This document shows, piece after piece, positions 25,174 to 34,865 of a stretch of DNA of 64,000 nucleotides. The DNA lies in the NCBI GenBank assembly GCA_022701275.1, contig CP031740.1:1623001-1687000 (forward strand). Reading direction: 5' to 3'. The notes under the pieces are model-generated. The model worked only from the letters and a program-made list of their open reading frames with translations. It did not search any database and was not told where the DNA came from. This DNA comes from Microcoleus vaginatus PCC 9802 (GTDB taxonomy: Bacteria > Cyanobacteriota > Cyanobacteriia > Cyanobacteriales > Microcoleaceae). Each line of letters starts with the position of its first letter. Position 1 is the first letter of the stretch. Both the position numbers and the translations under genes were made by a program.

Positions 25174-26650
25174 ATGTACATAGTACAAATTGCCTCGGAG
25201 TGCGCCCCCGTCATCAAAGCAGGAGGTTTGGGCGACGTAGTTTACGGCTTGAGTCGGGAGTTAGAGAATTCCGGCCACTGCGTCGAGGTTATTCTACCCA
25301 AGTACGACTGCATGAGGTACGACCACATTTGGGGACTTCACGAGGCCTACCGGGATTTGGCTGTGCCCTGGTACGGCGGCGAAATCCTCTGTGATGTCTT
25401 GTGCGGCTGGGTGCACGGGCAGTTGTGTTTTTTCATCGAACCTCGCTCTCAAGATAACTTTTTTAATCGGGGCTGTTATTACGGGTGCAATGACGACAAT
25501 ATGCGGTTTGCATTTTTCAGCAAAGCCGCTTTGGAATTTTTGCTCAGAAGCAACAAGCGTCCCCGATGTGATTCACTGTCATGATTGGCAAACTGGTTTG
25601 GTTCCAGTCATGCTGTTTGAAATTTACAAATACAATTGGATGGAAAATCAGCGAGTCTGCTATACCATTCACAATTTCAAACATCAAGGCATGGGAGGTG
25701 GCGATATTTTGCAAGCCACGGGTTTGAATCGAGATGATTATTATTTTGAGTACGATCGCCTCCGAGATAACTTTAACCCTTTTGCTATCAACTTTATGAA
25801 AGGCGGCATTGTTTACTCGAACTTTGTCACCACGGTTTCGCCACACCACGCCTGGGAAGCTCATATGGGCGAGTTCGGCTACGGTTTGGGCCACACTTTG
25901 CATTTATATCAAGAGAAGTTTCGCGGCGTGCTCAACGGCATTGATTATGATGTGTGGAACCCCGAGAGCGATCGCTACATTCCACAGCACTACACTAAGG
26001 AGGATTTGGCAGGAAAAGCCAAAACTAAAAAAGCTTTGCGCGATCGGCTGTTACTGCGCGATACTGACAAGCCTATTATTACCTTTATCGGTCGTTTGGA
26101 CGACCAAAAAGGCGTTCATCTCGTCCACCATGCAATTTATTACTCTCTGAGTAAGGGAGCACAATTCGTGCTTTTGGGTTCCGCGACGGAAGCGGGAATT
26201 AACGCGCATTTCCAGCATGAAAGACAGTTTTTAAATGATAATCCAGACTGCCATTTAGAGCTAGGTTTTAATGAGGAACTGTCGCACTTAATTTACGCCG
26301 GTGGGGATATGATTGTGGTTCCCAGTAATTACGAACCCTGCGGGCTGACTCAGATGATCGGGTTGAGGTACGGTACTGTTCCTGTGGTGCGGGGAGTGGG
26401 CGGTTTGGTGAATACTGTGTTCGATCGAGATTACGACACCCGCCACCTCCCGGAAGAACGCAACGGTTACGTGTTTTACCAAACAGACTACTCGGCTTTA
26501 GAGTCGGCGCTCGATCGGGCGATCGGATTGTGGTATGACTATCATGATGAATTTGAAAAACTCATGATTCAAGGCATGAATTGTGACAATTCGTGGAAAT
26601 ATCCAGCTAAAGACTATGTGGAAATTTACGACCTAATTCGACACAAATAA
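25174..26650 (+). pseudogene. glgA: Glycogen synthase (GlgA2-like) with a frameshift
   Basis: The N-terminal frame (25174 to about 25563) reads MYIVQIASECAPVIKAGGLG, the GlgA ADP-glucose site, and continues to KAALEFLLRSNKRP. The rest is in another frame (to 26650): DVIHCHDWQTGLVPVM, VCYTIHNFKHQGM, TTVSPHHAWE, FIGRLDDQKGVHL and VPSNYEPCGLTQMIGLRYG. The break falls in a C4 run (25561-25564); deleting one C restores a continuous 491-residue enzyme with all motifs. The start pattern is that of cyanobacterial GlgA2. A sequencing error is quite possible; otherwise this copy is inactive. Confidence 0.85.
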
Positions 26651-26697
26651 TCCGTAGGATGCCAGTGTGCACCTTATTAACTCTAGGGTTCGCACTG

Positions 26698-26934
26698 CTA
26701 GCCCGCTTCTTGGTGGCTGTTGAGCCTGGTCGCGAAGTCTGACAGTTGATACATGGCGGTGACGCGAATCGCTTGGGAGATGGCTCTTGCTTTGTTTTTG
26801 GGAGCGCGAGGTTGTTTAAGGAATCTTTTTAAATTTACCCTGTGGGCCAAATCTAATAAAACCTCTGGAAGTTGTGGTCGCTCGCAATTAGTAAAAGCAC
26901 TGTCTGCCCTTTGATGGCAGACAGTCAGAAACAT
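26698..26934 (-). pseudogene. Possible transposase C-terminal relic
   Basis: A 78-residue frame with LDLAHRVNLKRFLKQPRAPK, a basic pattern that recalls C-termini of IS4-type transposases. No N-terminal part, catalytic residues or terminal repeats were found. The rest of 26651-27417 holds no gene I can support. Confidence 0.35.
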
Positions 26935-27417
26935 ATGGGGGATAGGGCTTGGGAGTTTTTGGAGATGTCTATTGCCAACAAAGGTTGTGATACCTATTCA
27001 CCAAAAATCTTTGTCATAAATACAGTCCAGGACGCATCCAGACCTTCATAAGCAAATTTTTGGGCGTTGCATAATAGCGACATGATTTTGATTTTTTTTG
27101 TGGATGGGCCCATAAGCCCGAAGGCGTGTATTTTCACAGCAGGCGGGACACCCTACAATAATCATCCTCAAATTGAGCAACGCCAAGTTTTTTACCTAAT
27201 CTGCGGGCTCCAATAAAGTCTTTTTGTAAAAAAAATTGCCGGTTGAGCGAAGTCGAGACCGGATTTCTGACCACGGGTGCGTCACCCCTAAAATAGTTAC
27301 GCTCTCGATCATCAAATAAGAATTACTTGCATTAATATAGTAAAGCAATGACTATAGATGGCTGTAGATACACCATCGTGTCAATTACCAGATGAAAAAA
27401 TCTATTATTATAGAACA

Positions 27418-28467
27418 ATGAGCATTTCTCGGCGTATTTTTCTTGCCAGCGGTACAGCAATGGCTGTCGTCGCAGTGGGGGAACTCAGCAAAAAAGCCCC
27501 AGTCCTAGCCCAAACGGGCACCGTCAACCTTTATTCAGCACGTCACTACGACACTGATAATCAGTTGTACCAAAGCTTCACGAAAAAAACTGGCATCAAG
27601 GTTAACCTCGTTGAAGCGGAGGCTGACCAACTAATTGAACGGATCAAAAATGAAGGTGCAAATAGCCCCGCTGATGTTTACCTCACCGTTGATGGTGGGC
27701 GTTTGTGGCGGGCGAAACAAGCAGGTATCCTACAACCTGTGTCTTCACAAGTGCTGACATCGGCAATTCCAGCAAGTTTGCGAGATCCTCAAGGTTTCTG
27801 GTTTGGTCTATCGCGTCGGGCACGGGTGATTGTTTATAACAAAAGCAAGGTGAACCCTGCCCAGTTGTCAACCTATGAGGCGCTGACAGAACCTCGGTGG
27901 AAAGGCAAAGTTTTAGTGCGATCGTCCACTAATATCTATAATCAGTCTCTGGTTGGAGCTATGTTAGCGGTTCATGGAGAGCAAAAAACAGAAGCTTGGG
28001 CGCGAGGATTGGTGGCTAATTTTGCGCGTCCTCCAGAGGGGAATGATACAGCGCAAATCAAGGCGGTTGCTGATGGGGTAGGCGATATTGCCATTGTTAA
28101 TACCTATTATGTAGCTCGCTTAATGAAATCGAAAGATCCAGCAGAACAGGCGGTGGCGGCGAAAGTAGGTGTATTTTTCCCCAACCAGCGCGATCGCGGT
28201 ACCCACGTCAATATTAGTGGTGCCGGTGTAGTCAAAACCTCCCGTAACAAAGCAGCGGCGATCAAATTCTTGGAACACCTAGCCACTAAGGAATCTCAAC
28301 AAATTTTTGCTAGGAGTAATTACGAATATCCTGTGATGTCAGGTGTGGCGATCGATCCTGCAGTTGCCAGTTTTGGTACATTCAAATCTGACCCTCTTAA
28401 CCCTGATGTGTTTGGGAAAAATAACGCCGAAGCTTTAAAGATTTCCGATCGCGCCGGATGGAAATAG
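27418..28467 (+). CDS. Fe(III) ABC transporter substrate-binding protein (FutA-like)
   Basis: 349 residues from ATG 27418; the frame begins at 27358 but the extra residues precede the signal. The N-terminus is a twin-arginine or Sec-type signal (MSISRRIFLASGTAMAV). The mature part starts VNLYSARHYDTDNQLYQSFT, the iron-binding protein hallmark, with the further YNKSKVNPAQLSTYEAL, VNTYYVARL and RGTHVNISGAGVVKTSRNK regions; Tyr residues probably coordinate iron. It delivers iron to the permease and ATPase encoded at 29084 and 30932. The pair of genes flanks a pentapeptide lipoprotein gene. Confidence 0.92.
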   Translation: MSISRRIFLASGTAMAVVAVGELSKKAPVLAQTGTVNLYSARHYDTDNQLYQSFTKKTGIKVNLVEAEADQLIERIKNEGANSPADVYLTVDGGRLWRAKQAGILQPVSSQVLTSAIPASLRDPQGFWFGLSRRARVIVYNKSKVNPAQLSTYEALTEPRWKGKVLVRSSTNIYNQSLVGAMLAVHGEQKTEAWARGLVANFARPPEGNDTAQIKAVADGVGDIAIVNTYYVARLMKSKDPAEQAVAAKVGVFFPNQRDRGTHVNISGAGVVKTSRNKAAAIKFLEHLATKESQQIFARSNYEYPVMSGVAIDPAVASFGTFKSDPLNPDVFGKNNAEALKISDRAGWK

Positions 28468-28497
28468 AAGCTTTTTGAACAAGAAGCTACTCTTTGT

Positions 28498-28523
28498 GAT
28501 TCGGCGGTTGAAACCGCCGAATC
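28498..28523. terminator. Perfect inverted repeat between convergent genes
   Basis: GATTCGGCGGTT and AACCGCCGAATC pair perfectly around a GA centre. It is 30 bp beyond the FutA-like stop and 10 bp from the end of the lipoprotein gene. No strong T-run follows, so it may be a dispersed palindrome; similar GGCGGTTGAAACCGC cores lie at 34456-34470 and 49909-49922. Confidence 0.6.
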
Positions 28524-28532
28524 CAACCAACT

Positions 28533-29054
28533 TTAATTTTTAATTGTACCATCCGGCATTATTGCCCCTTTCAGGTTTGCCCCTTTCAGGTTTGCCCCTG
28601 TCAAATCAGCACTATTTAAGTCAGTTTCACTTAAATCGGCGTTACTAAGATTGGCATTATTCAGTTTTGCGCCTCGCAAAAAAGCCCCCTTGAGATTTGC
28701 ATTACTCAAATCAGCATTTGTGAGATCGGCCCCAAATAAACCTGCTTTTTCCAGAGAAGCAGCTTTTAAATTTGCACCTTTGAGATTGACGCTATCGAGT
28801 AAGGCTTCATTAAGTTTGACCTTTTCTAGCACAGCACCTTCCAACTTAGCACCATTGAGATTAGCGCTTGTTAAATCAAGGTTGCTTAACTTAGCGGCAC
28901 TCAGATCGCATGCTGGACATTGCTTAGTTTTTTGTAATGTTTCGAGGGGACTGGCCTCCTGTTTTTGGCATCCAAACGTGACAAAAATAGTAAGTAGTAA
29001 GAAAGAGATTGTCCCAGTCGTGCGGGTAAACATTGCTAATTTTTTATTAATCAT
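28533..29054 (-). CDS. Pentapeptide-repeat lipoprotein
   Basis: 173 residues. A lipoprotein signal ends in FVTFGC with lipid Cys near residue 29. KTKQCPACDLSAAKL follows, with a CxxC pair, and then about twenty A(N/D)LxG-type pentapeptides that should form a right-handed quadrilateral beta-helix. The C-terminus is IMPDGTIKN. It lies between the FutA-like gene and the permease gene, which it precedes only on the map, being downstream of the permease on the minus strand. An amber-interrupted paralogue lies at 9668-10186. A link to iron uptake is only positional. Confidence 0.88.
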   Translation of the reverse strand: MINKKLAMFTRTTGTISFLLLTIFVTFGCQKQEASPLETLQKTKQCPACDLSAAKLSNLDLTSANLNGAKLEGAVLEKVKLNEALLDSVNLKGANLKAASLEKAGLFGADLTNADLSNANLKGAFLRGAKLNNANLSNADLSETDLNSADLTGANLKGANLKGAIMPDGTIKN

Positions 29055-29083
29055 CTTGATTTGTAAAGGGATAATTTTAACCT

Positions 29084-30805
29084 TTAACTGTTAACCGTTA
29101 ACTCTGTTGAAGACTTGCGCGATCGCGCAATTTTCCAACTTAATAAAATTACCGGTAACATTCCCACTAAAACAATTGCCAATGCTGGGCCAGAAGCTTC
29201 AGCCAATCGTTCATCTGAGGCAAGTTGATAAGTTCGCACCGCCAAAGTATCAAAGTTAAAAGGTCTAATAATTATAGTAGCCGGTAACTCTTTCATCACA
29301 TCAACGAATACTAACATCATGGCAGTTAGTAAACCTCCGGTCATCATTGGTGTATGAACTGTAACCAAAGTTTGCATCGGACTATAACCCAAACTTCTCG
29401 CCGCATCATCTAAATTAGGCTTGATTTTGCTCAAACTTGACTCCACCGCATTTAAAGAAACAGCTAGGAAGCGAACTATATAGGCAAATACCAAAGCTGC
29501 GATCGTACCGCTTAACAACAAACCTGTTGAAATCCCCAAGTTTTCACGCATCCAACTATCCAATAGATTGTCAAATTTTCCAATGGGAACCATAATCCCC
29601 ACTGCTATCACAGAACCAGGTACAGCATAGCCCATTGCCGCAACTCTCGTTCCTAACTGCACTCCTACATTAGGATATAACCGTAAACCATAAGCCATAA
29701 TCAAGGCAATAATTACCGCTAAAATGGCTGTCAGGGTGGCCAAAATTAAACTATGACGGGCAAAGATCCAAAAGCGTTCATCTAAGGTTACTTGCCAATT
29801 CGCTAATGTCAATTTGAATAAAAGACCTGCTGGCAATAAAAAACCCAAAAATAGCGGAATCAAACAAGCCATTACCGCTAAAATTTCCCGGATTCCTTTA
29901 AGTTGATAAGTTTGCAGTTGGCGATAGCGACTGCTAGCTTGATAATATTTAGTCCGACTGCGCGACCAGCGTTCTACTAAAATTAAACCTAAAACAAATA
30001 ATAATAGCAGGGCAGCTAATTGATTTGCTGCAATTCGTTCTCCCATGCCAAACCAAGTCCGATAAATACCTGTGGTAAAAGTATCAACTCCAAAATACTG
30101 AACAGTGCCATAATCGTTGAGAGTTTCCATCAAAGCCAGTGCTAAACCTGCAACAATTGCGGGTCTTGCCATTGGTAAGGCAACTGTAATAAAACTCTGC
30201 CAAGGACTACAGCCAAGTATTCTACTAGCTTCTAGGGTACAAGTGGATTGCTCCAAAAATGCAACTCTTGTTAATAGGTAGACGTAGGGATATAAAACTA
30301 AGATTAGCATTAATATTGCTCCAGGGAGCGATCGCACGTTAGGAAACCAATAGTCTCCATAACTCCAGCCAAAAATATAACGCAAAGCAGTTTGAACTGG
30401 GCCGGAAAATTCTAAAAAGTCTGTATAAGTATAAGCTAGCACATAAGCTGGGGCAGCTAAGGGTAACAGTAATGCCCATTCAAATACGCGACTGGCCCGA
30501 AAGCGACACATTGTTACTAGCCACGCACATCCTACGCCAATCACGACAACACCACAGCCGACACCGATCGTTAACAATAAAGAGTTGACGATATAACGGG
30601 TTAAAACTGTATCGGTTAAATGTTGCCATGTATCTTTAGCTTCAAAAAAGATACTGGATAAGACACTGAGAACTGGTATGGCGATCGGCAATGCTAAAGC
30701 GATAACAGCAAGTGTCCAGCCACTAGCCGATAGACCGCGTAAGGTCGAGAGCCATTGGATTGTCCTGATTCCTGTTTGCTGTAGTGATTGTTTGGAATTT
30801 TTCAT
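29084..30805 (-). CDS. Fe(III) ABC transporter permease, fused two-domain (FutB-like)
   Basis: 573 residues with about twelve membrane helices, consisting of two homologous permease halves. Each half shows an EAA-type loop: LEASRILGCSPWQSFITVALP in the first and LDDAARSLGYSPMQTLVTVHTP in the second, where the ATPase docks. This matches FbpB/FutB-type iron permeases. It is divergent from the ATPase gene (30932), with a 126-bp intergenic region, and the substrate-binding protein lies downstream in convergent orientation. Intergenic spacing from the lipoprotein gene is 29 bp on the same strand. Confidence 0.93.
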   Translation of the reverse strand: MKNSKQSLQQTGIRTIQWLSTLRGLSASGWTLAVIALALPIAIPVLSVLSSIFFEAKDTWQHLTDTVLTRYIVNSLLLTIGVGCGVVVIGVGCAWLVTMCRFRASRVFEWALLLPLAAPAYVLAYTYTDFLEFSGPVQTALRYIFGWSYGDYWFPNVRSLPGAILMLILVLYPYVYLLTRVAFLEQSTCTLEASRILGCSPWQSFITVALPMARPAIVAGLALALMETLNDYGTVQYFGVDTFTTGIYRTWFGMGERIAANQLAALLLLFVLGLILVERWSRSRTKYYQASSRYRQLQTYQLKGIREILAVMACLIPLFLGFLLPAGLLFKLTLANWQVTLDERFWIFARHSLILATLTAILAVIIALIMAYGLRLYPNVGVQLGTRVAAMGYAVPGSVIAVGIMVPIGKFDNLLDSWMRENLGISTGLLLSGTIAALVFAYIVRFLAVSLNAVESSLSKIKPNLDDAARSLGYSPMQTLVTVHTPMMTGGLLTAMMLVFVDVMKELPATIIIRPFNFDTLAVRTYQLASDERLAEASGPALAIVLVGMLPVILLSWKIARSRKSSTELTVNS

Positions 30806-30931
30806 CGCTAGTAAATTGTCTAGCTTGCTACTTTATCAGTATGTGTAAACATTTGTCAAGTCTTTATGACAATTAATATCACTAAACTGGTTTATTGTAG
30901 AATAGTAAGTTGTTGATTATTTATAGCAATA

Positions 30932-32020
30932 ATGGCTCGACCTATAATTCTGCATTTGGATGGAGTAACAAAACAGTATTCTCAAGCAGCATCACCTGCG
31001 GTGGCATCTGTCACCCTGACATTACATCAAGGAGATATACTGGGGTTGTTGGGGCCATCGGGTTGTGGGAAAACAACGTTGCTGCGGTTAATTGCTGGTT
31101 TTGAACAGCTACAAGCAGGGACGATCGCTCTAGCAGGAAAAACTGTAGCCAGTGTTAATATGTCAGTTCCGCCGGAACAGCGAGACATTGGTATGGTGTT
31201 TCAAGACTATGCACTATTCCCCCATTTGACAGTCGCGAAAAATGTAGCTTTTGGCTTGACGCATCAAGGAAAAGAGTCAAAGCATAATATTCAGAAAGGT
31301 GTCACCGAAGCATTAGCGCTGGTGGGATTAGAAGGATTGGAAAACCGTTATCCCCATGAATTATCCGGGGGTCAGCAACAGCGAGTGGCGCTGGCCCGTG
31401 CTTTAGCCCCTAGACCTGCGGTTATTTTACTAGATGAACCGTTGAGTAATTTAGATGTACAAGTACGGTTAAGATTGCGCCAGGAAGTCCGCGAGATTCT
31501 CAAAGCAACGGGAACCTCTGGTGTATTTGTCACGCACGATCGCGAAGAAGCACTTTCGATTTCAGATTGGGTAGCGGTGATGCGTCAAGGCCAATTAGAA
31601 CAGTTTGGCACTCCAGAGGAAGTTTACCGAGAACCAGCATCTCGATTTGTGGCTGAGTTTGTGACGCAAGCTAATTTTGTTTCTGCATCGCTGAAGCAGG
31701 ATTTTTGGGAAACAGAAGTAGGTTGTTTTGCTATTAAAAAAGATTCAGTTGTAAAAGTTCCTTGTGATGTTTCTACTGAAGGAGAATTGATGATCCGGCA
31801 GGAAGATTTAAGTTTATTCTTAGATGAAGATTCGGCTGTTGTGGTTTGCGATCGCCAATTTTTAGGCAGAGAAAATCGTTATTGTTTAAAGACTCCTTCT
31901 GGAGAAAAAATATATGCACTCACAACCACAGGAAATGTTTTTCCCATTGGTTCTAAAGTTCGGTTATCTTGTGGTGATAATTCTCCCTTAGCTTTCTTTG
32001 TCGGTAAGCCTAGACCATAG
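30932..32020 (+). CDS. Fe(III) ABC transporter ATPase (FutC-like)
   Basis: 362 residues. Walker A GPSGCGKTTL, Q-loop FQDYALFPHL, signature LSGGQQQRVALARALA, Walker B ILLDEPLSNLD, and switch FVTHDREEA are all present. The C-terminal part (about 245-362) is a TOBE-like domain with GELMIRQEDLSLF. It energises the permease at 29084. The gene is divergent from the permease. A Fur box was looked for in 30806-30931 but none was convincing. Confidence 0.93.
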   Translation: MARPIILHLDGVTKQYSQAASPAVASVTLTLHQGDILGLLGPSGCGKTTLLRLIAGFEQLQAGTIALAGKTVASVNMSVPPEQRDIGMVFQDYALFPHLTVAKNVAFGLTHQGKESKHNIQKGVTEALALVGLEGLENRYPHELSGGQQQRVALARALAPRPAVILLDEPLSNLDVQVRLRLRQEVREILKATGTSGVFVTHDREEALSISDWVAVMRQGQLEQFGTPEEVYREPASRFVAEFVTQANFVSASLKQDFWETEVGCFAIKKDSVVKVPCDVSTEGELMIRQEDLSLFLDEDSAVVVCDRQFLGRENRYCLKTPSGEKIYALTTTGNVFPIGSKVRLSCGDNSPLAFFVGKPRP

Positions 32021-32212
32021 CTAATGACTAATTGCTAATAGACCTCTCCGAAAAAGAATCTAAAACCGTTGCCCTATGTAGAAAAGGTTATTTGCAGCCA
32101 CTCAACAGGAAGGTTACATTTTTTCCCGACAGGTGAAACCCGATCGCCTGCAACTCCTTCCGATCACTCGTCCTCTTCCACTATCCTAGAAAAATACAGC
32201 CACCACTAAAGA

Positions 32213-32377
32213 TCAAATCTGATCCGGATCGATCGCCTGCGATCGCCAATATGCCGCCAACCCCCTCAGCAAACAATTCCCCTCGCTATCCCACCAGTCT
32301 AACCATTGCTGAGTCTGATTTTGATAAATGCCTTCCCACAGGCCCAATTGTACTCCTATAAGTTTGCTCGGGTAGTG
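32213..32377 (-). pseudogene. Uma2-family (DUF820) endonuclease C-terminal relic
   Basis: An open minus-strand frame of 54 codons ending in TGA at 32213 reads YPSKLIGVQLGLWEG, then WLDWWDSEGNCLLRGL, which is the characteristic middle-to-C-terminal part of Uma2 proteins. It has no start and no N-terminal half. At its upstream edge it meets GGAAACGATATTAC (32380-32393), an end of the MITE-like family, so an insertion or deletion there probably destroyed the gene. 32021-32212 is without a recognisable gene. Confidence 0.65.
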
Positions 32378-32398
32378 AAGGAAACGATATTACAAAAT

Positions 32399-32445
32399 AA
32401 AAGCCTTTCATCCCCGGACTAAAGTCACCGGGATGAAAGGCTTTT
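32399..32445. terminator. Strong bidirectional terminator
   Basis: AAAAGCCTTTCATCCCCGG and CCGGGATGAAAGGCTTTT pair over 17-18 bases, with A or T runs on both strands. It lies 72 bp beyond the TerC gene and between it and the iron ATPase gene. Confidence 0.85.
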
Positions 32446-32516
32446 GCACGTTTTAACCTGCCTTCAATCTTGTTGGTTTTACAGATTTAAGCTACTTTTA
32501 TTCAGATGAAAGTATG

Positions 32517-33287
32517 TTAAATTTCGGACTTCTGTCCTTGCGATTCCGGCAGTGCCACTTCTGAATCCGGCTGATTGAGAGAAATTTCTAGAGATTTTGC
32601 AATCTCGGCTGGCTCGGGAGTGCGCTTAGAAAATCCCCACACAAACATCAAGACGATACTGGAAACTAGCAGCCATTGCGGAGGCACTAAATCCGGATTA
32701 ATTACTTTCACCAACAATCGCATTCCCACGAACCCAACTGTGATGTAACCAGCACTTTCTAGGTGAACGTATTCATCCAGCCAGCGGATGAACAACCCGG
32801 CCATGAATCGCAGGGCAATAATTCCAATAGTAGCGCCGCTTACGACGATAAAAGTGTTGTCAGAAACAGCGATCGCAGTAGTAACGCTATCCAAGGAAAA
32901 CGCTAAATCCGTAAAAGCAATCATGGGAATTGCTTGCCACACAGAGGCAAATCTCGGCCCGTGATGTTCTCCTTCGGAGTCTGTATCTGAAGTAAAATGT
33001 TGGAAAACAAGCCACAGCAGGTAGAGAGCACCAAGCAGTTCAAACTGCCAGTATTGGATCACCCAAGTAGCCGTTAAAATTAGTAAGATACGCAGTACAA
33101 AAGCAATTATCAAACCCAAGTTGAGAGCTTTTTGCTGAGCCTTGGCATCTTCCAAACCTTTAGAAATAGACGCCAGGGCGATCGCGTTGTCAGCCGAAAG
33201 TACAGCCTCCAAAGCCACCAAAACCAACAATAATAAAAAGCCGTCAAGTCCAACATTGGGCGAAGCGTCGAGAAATTGATCTATCAT
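32517..33287 (-). CDS. TerC-family integral membrane protein
   Basis: 256 residues with about seven membrane helices. The TerC pattern is clear: ALEAVLSADNAIALASI near residue 28 (acidic metal-site residues), and TDLAFSLDSVTTAIAVS near 125, each carrying conserved Asp in a helix. TerC proteins are implicated in metal (Mn or Ca) handling and thylakoid membrane protein insertion. The C-terminal tail after residue 225 is polar. Single gene on the minus strand, with a strong terminator behind it. Confidence 0.9.
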   Translation of the reverse strand: MIDQFLDASPNVGLDGFLLLLVLVALEAVLSADNAIALASISKGLEDAKAQQKALNLGLIIAFVLRILLILTATWVIQYWQFELLGALYLLWLVFQHFTSDTDSEGEHHGPRFASVWQAIPMIAFTDLAFSLDSVTTAIAVSDNTFIVVSGATIGIIALRFMAGLFIRWLDEYVHLESAGYITVGFVGMRLLVKVINPDLVPPQWLLVSSIVLMFVWGFSKRTPEPAEIAKSLEISLNQPDSEVALPESQGQKSEI

Positions 33288-33534
33288 TAACTATTTTGTG
33301 CACCTAAGATTGGCAAGGGTCGAGCGCAGCGCAAATTACCCGCTCTGTCTCAAATTAGTGTCACCTTCACTTAAATCTTAACCTAATGCGGTAATTCTGC
33401 ACTACTGCGATCGTCGGAACGAAGAAAGTTGGGCAACGCATTCGCTTGCTTCGCTTGGTTCGGATGTAACGGAGATAAGGGATGGATGTGGAGGTAAGAG
33501 GGTACAAAGAAGAGGGAAAAAGCAGGATTTCTCC

Positions 33535-33608
33535 CACTCGGACACTCGGACACTCTCCCCATCTCCGACTCCCCCACTCCCCCACTCGGACACTCGGACA
33601 CTCCTCCC
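33535..33608. repeat. CACTCGGA heptad/octad repeats
   Basis: Several copies of CACTCGGA and CCCACT in a row (for example CACTCGGACACTCGGACACT). The spacer 33288-33712 otherwise holds no gene; the small frames here come from the repeat. Confidence 0.7.
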
Positions 33609-33712
33609 GGGACGCACCAAATTTATTTCAAGTTGTAACAAATGATTCCCAAAAGCGCCAATTTGTCTGAAATTGGTGAAAGCTCGTGCCCGCGAAAAGG
33701 AGTTTTCCCAAT

Positions 33713-33808
33713 ATGTCTTTAACAGATACCCAAGTCTACGTAGCGCTCGTAATTGCTTTGATTCCCGGAATCATGGCTTTCCGGCTCGCAACTGAACTGT
33801 ACAAGTAG
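33713..33808 (+). CDS. psaM: Photosystem I subunit XII (PsaM)
   Basis: A 31-residue protein, MSLTDTQVYVALVIALIPGI followed by MAFRLATELYK, that fits PsaM exactly in length and pattern: one membrane helix and a conserved RLATELYK end. PsaM helps form the PSI trimer in the thylakoid membrane. AAGGAG lies about 10 bases upstream of ATG 33713. Monocistronic, with terminator-like hairpins behind it. Confidence 0.96.
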   Translation: MSLTDTQVYVALVIALIPGIMAFRLATELYK

Positions 33809-33869
33809 TTTCCAGGCACCAGCCGCGAACCGCTCGATCGCCTGCCCAAGTAGTTAACTCTCTCGCATT

Positions 33870-33941
33870 ACAGACAATTGCTGCCTCACTGGAGTAAATT
33901 GTCTGTGGTCCGCCAGACGAGCCTGCAAGGGCAGGCATTTT
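33870..33941 (+). terminator. psaM terminator region (two hairpins)
   Basis: ACAGACAATT pairs with AATTGTCTGT (33870-33906). A second hairpin GCCTGC-AAGG-GCAGGC (33921-33936) is followed by ATTTTTATT. The second is the likely transcription end. Confidence 0.75.
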
Positions 33942-34662
33942 TATTGGGAAATTCCGTCATCAGGCGTCACAAGAGCACCCCCAGAATGCCCCCGCCACAG
34001 CGCAAGCTTGTTGCTAATAGAGGAATGGGGACGAAGGAGGAGTCCCACCCCGCTCGTCTATTTTGAGCTGAGTGAGAACAGGCCACGGGTGGGCGACGAC
34101 TGAGTAATTAAGTCTTGGATTGGGACGATTAATGTCATATTTGACAACTCCCCATGCCTCGCATAGGAGGAAATTCATAAGACCATAATTAAGCCTTACA
34201 GGTGGTGACAAATCATCTCTACACGATCCAAAACCACTACCAGTAAGATTCGTATTGCAATTGCGCTTACTTTTATCTTGTTTTGCTTTCGGAGTCTATC
34301 ACAAGGCCCCTATGGGTAAGCTGCGTGTCCACCATTGCTTGTGTACCCCGGCTTATGTCATGCCGATCCGAGATGCAATCAGAGGGGTTGCTGCCTAAAC
34401 ACTTCAATGCTACGCCTGGTTATTCTTACTGGCCGATTAGTTCTAGCATATTGACGGCGGTTGAAACCGCAACCGCGTTCCTCCCCATGTCCGTAGCTTG
34501 GGGCTTCCCACTCGTTCTTCGGCGATCAAATATATGGTATGAACCTCTTGGAAAAGTCATGCTAAAAGGTTGAGTTCGTAGTTATAGATGCCCGCAATCA
34601 GGTTGAAGTGTAAGCCAAATCAGCAGACGTGCGATCCCAATTCCTTGAGTACAAAGCTATAG

Positions 34663-34863
34663 GTGCTAGGCTTGAAGTTCGCTATCAATTCCCGCTACAC
34701 GAGTCTAACCTGCCATAAATGTCTGCACATCCATCCGGCTAGGGGTGAATCCTATCTGAGCGGGAAAAGTTTTAAATGCCGACATTGTGGCTGGCCGGGC
34801 GATGCTGATTTGAATGGTGCGAAGATGATTAAATTATTCGGGTCGTCTGTAAACCAACCTTAA
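34663..34863 (+). pseudogene. TnpB (IS200/IS605) C-terminal relic
   Basis: The frame contains the TnpB zinc ribbon, YTSLTCHKCLHIHPARG and SFKCRHCGWPGDADLNGAK, with two CxxC pairs and the last RuvC Asp (GDADLNGA). The N-terminal nuclease part is missing, and the sequence upstream (about 34000-34660) is decayed and gives only fragmentary frames. The protein is surely inactive. It fits the end of an old IS605-type insertion between psaM and the gene at 35060. Confidence 0.75.
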
Positions 34864-34865
34864 GG

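Noticed and set aside
30806-30931. Fur box in the divergent iron transporter promoter
   Set aside because: TGACAATTAATATCACTAAA was considered but does not match the GATAATGATAATCATTATC consensus well enough.
34014-34211. 65-residue minus-strand frame (LNYGLMNFLLCEAWGVVKYD)
   Set aside because: Possibly decayed mobile-element DNA but no family was recognised and no start signal is present.
34283-34573. 96-residue plus-strand frame
   Set aside because: No domain; Cys/Ser-rich composition typical of noise, within the decayed IS605 region.
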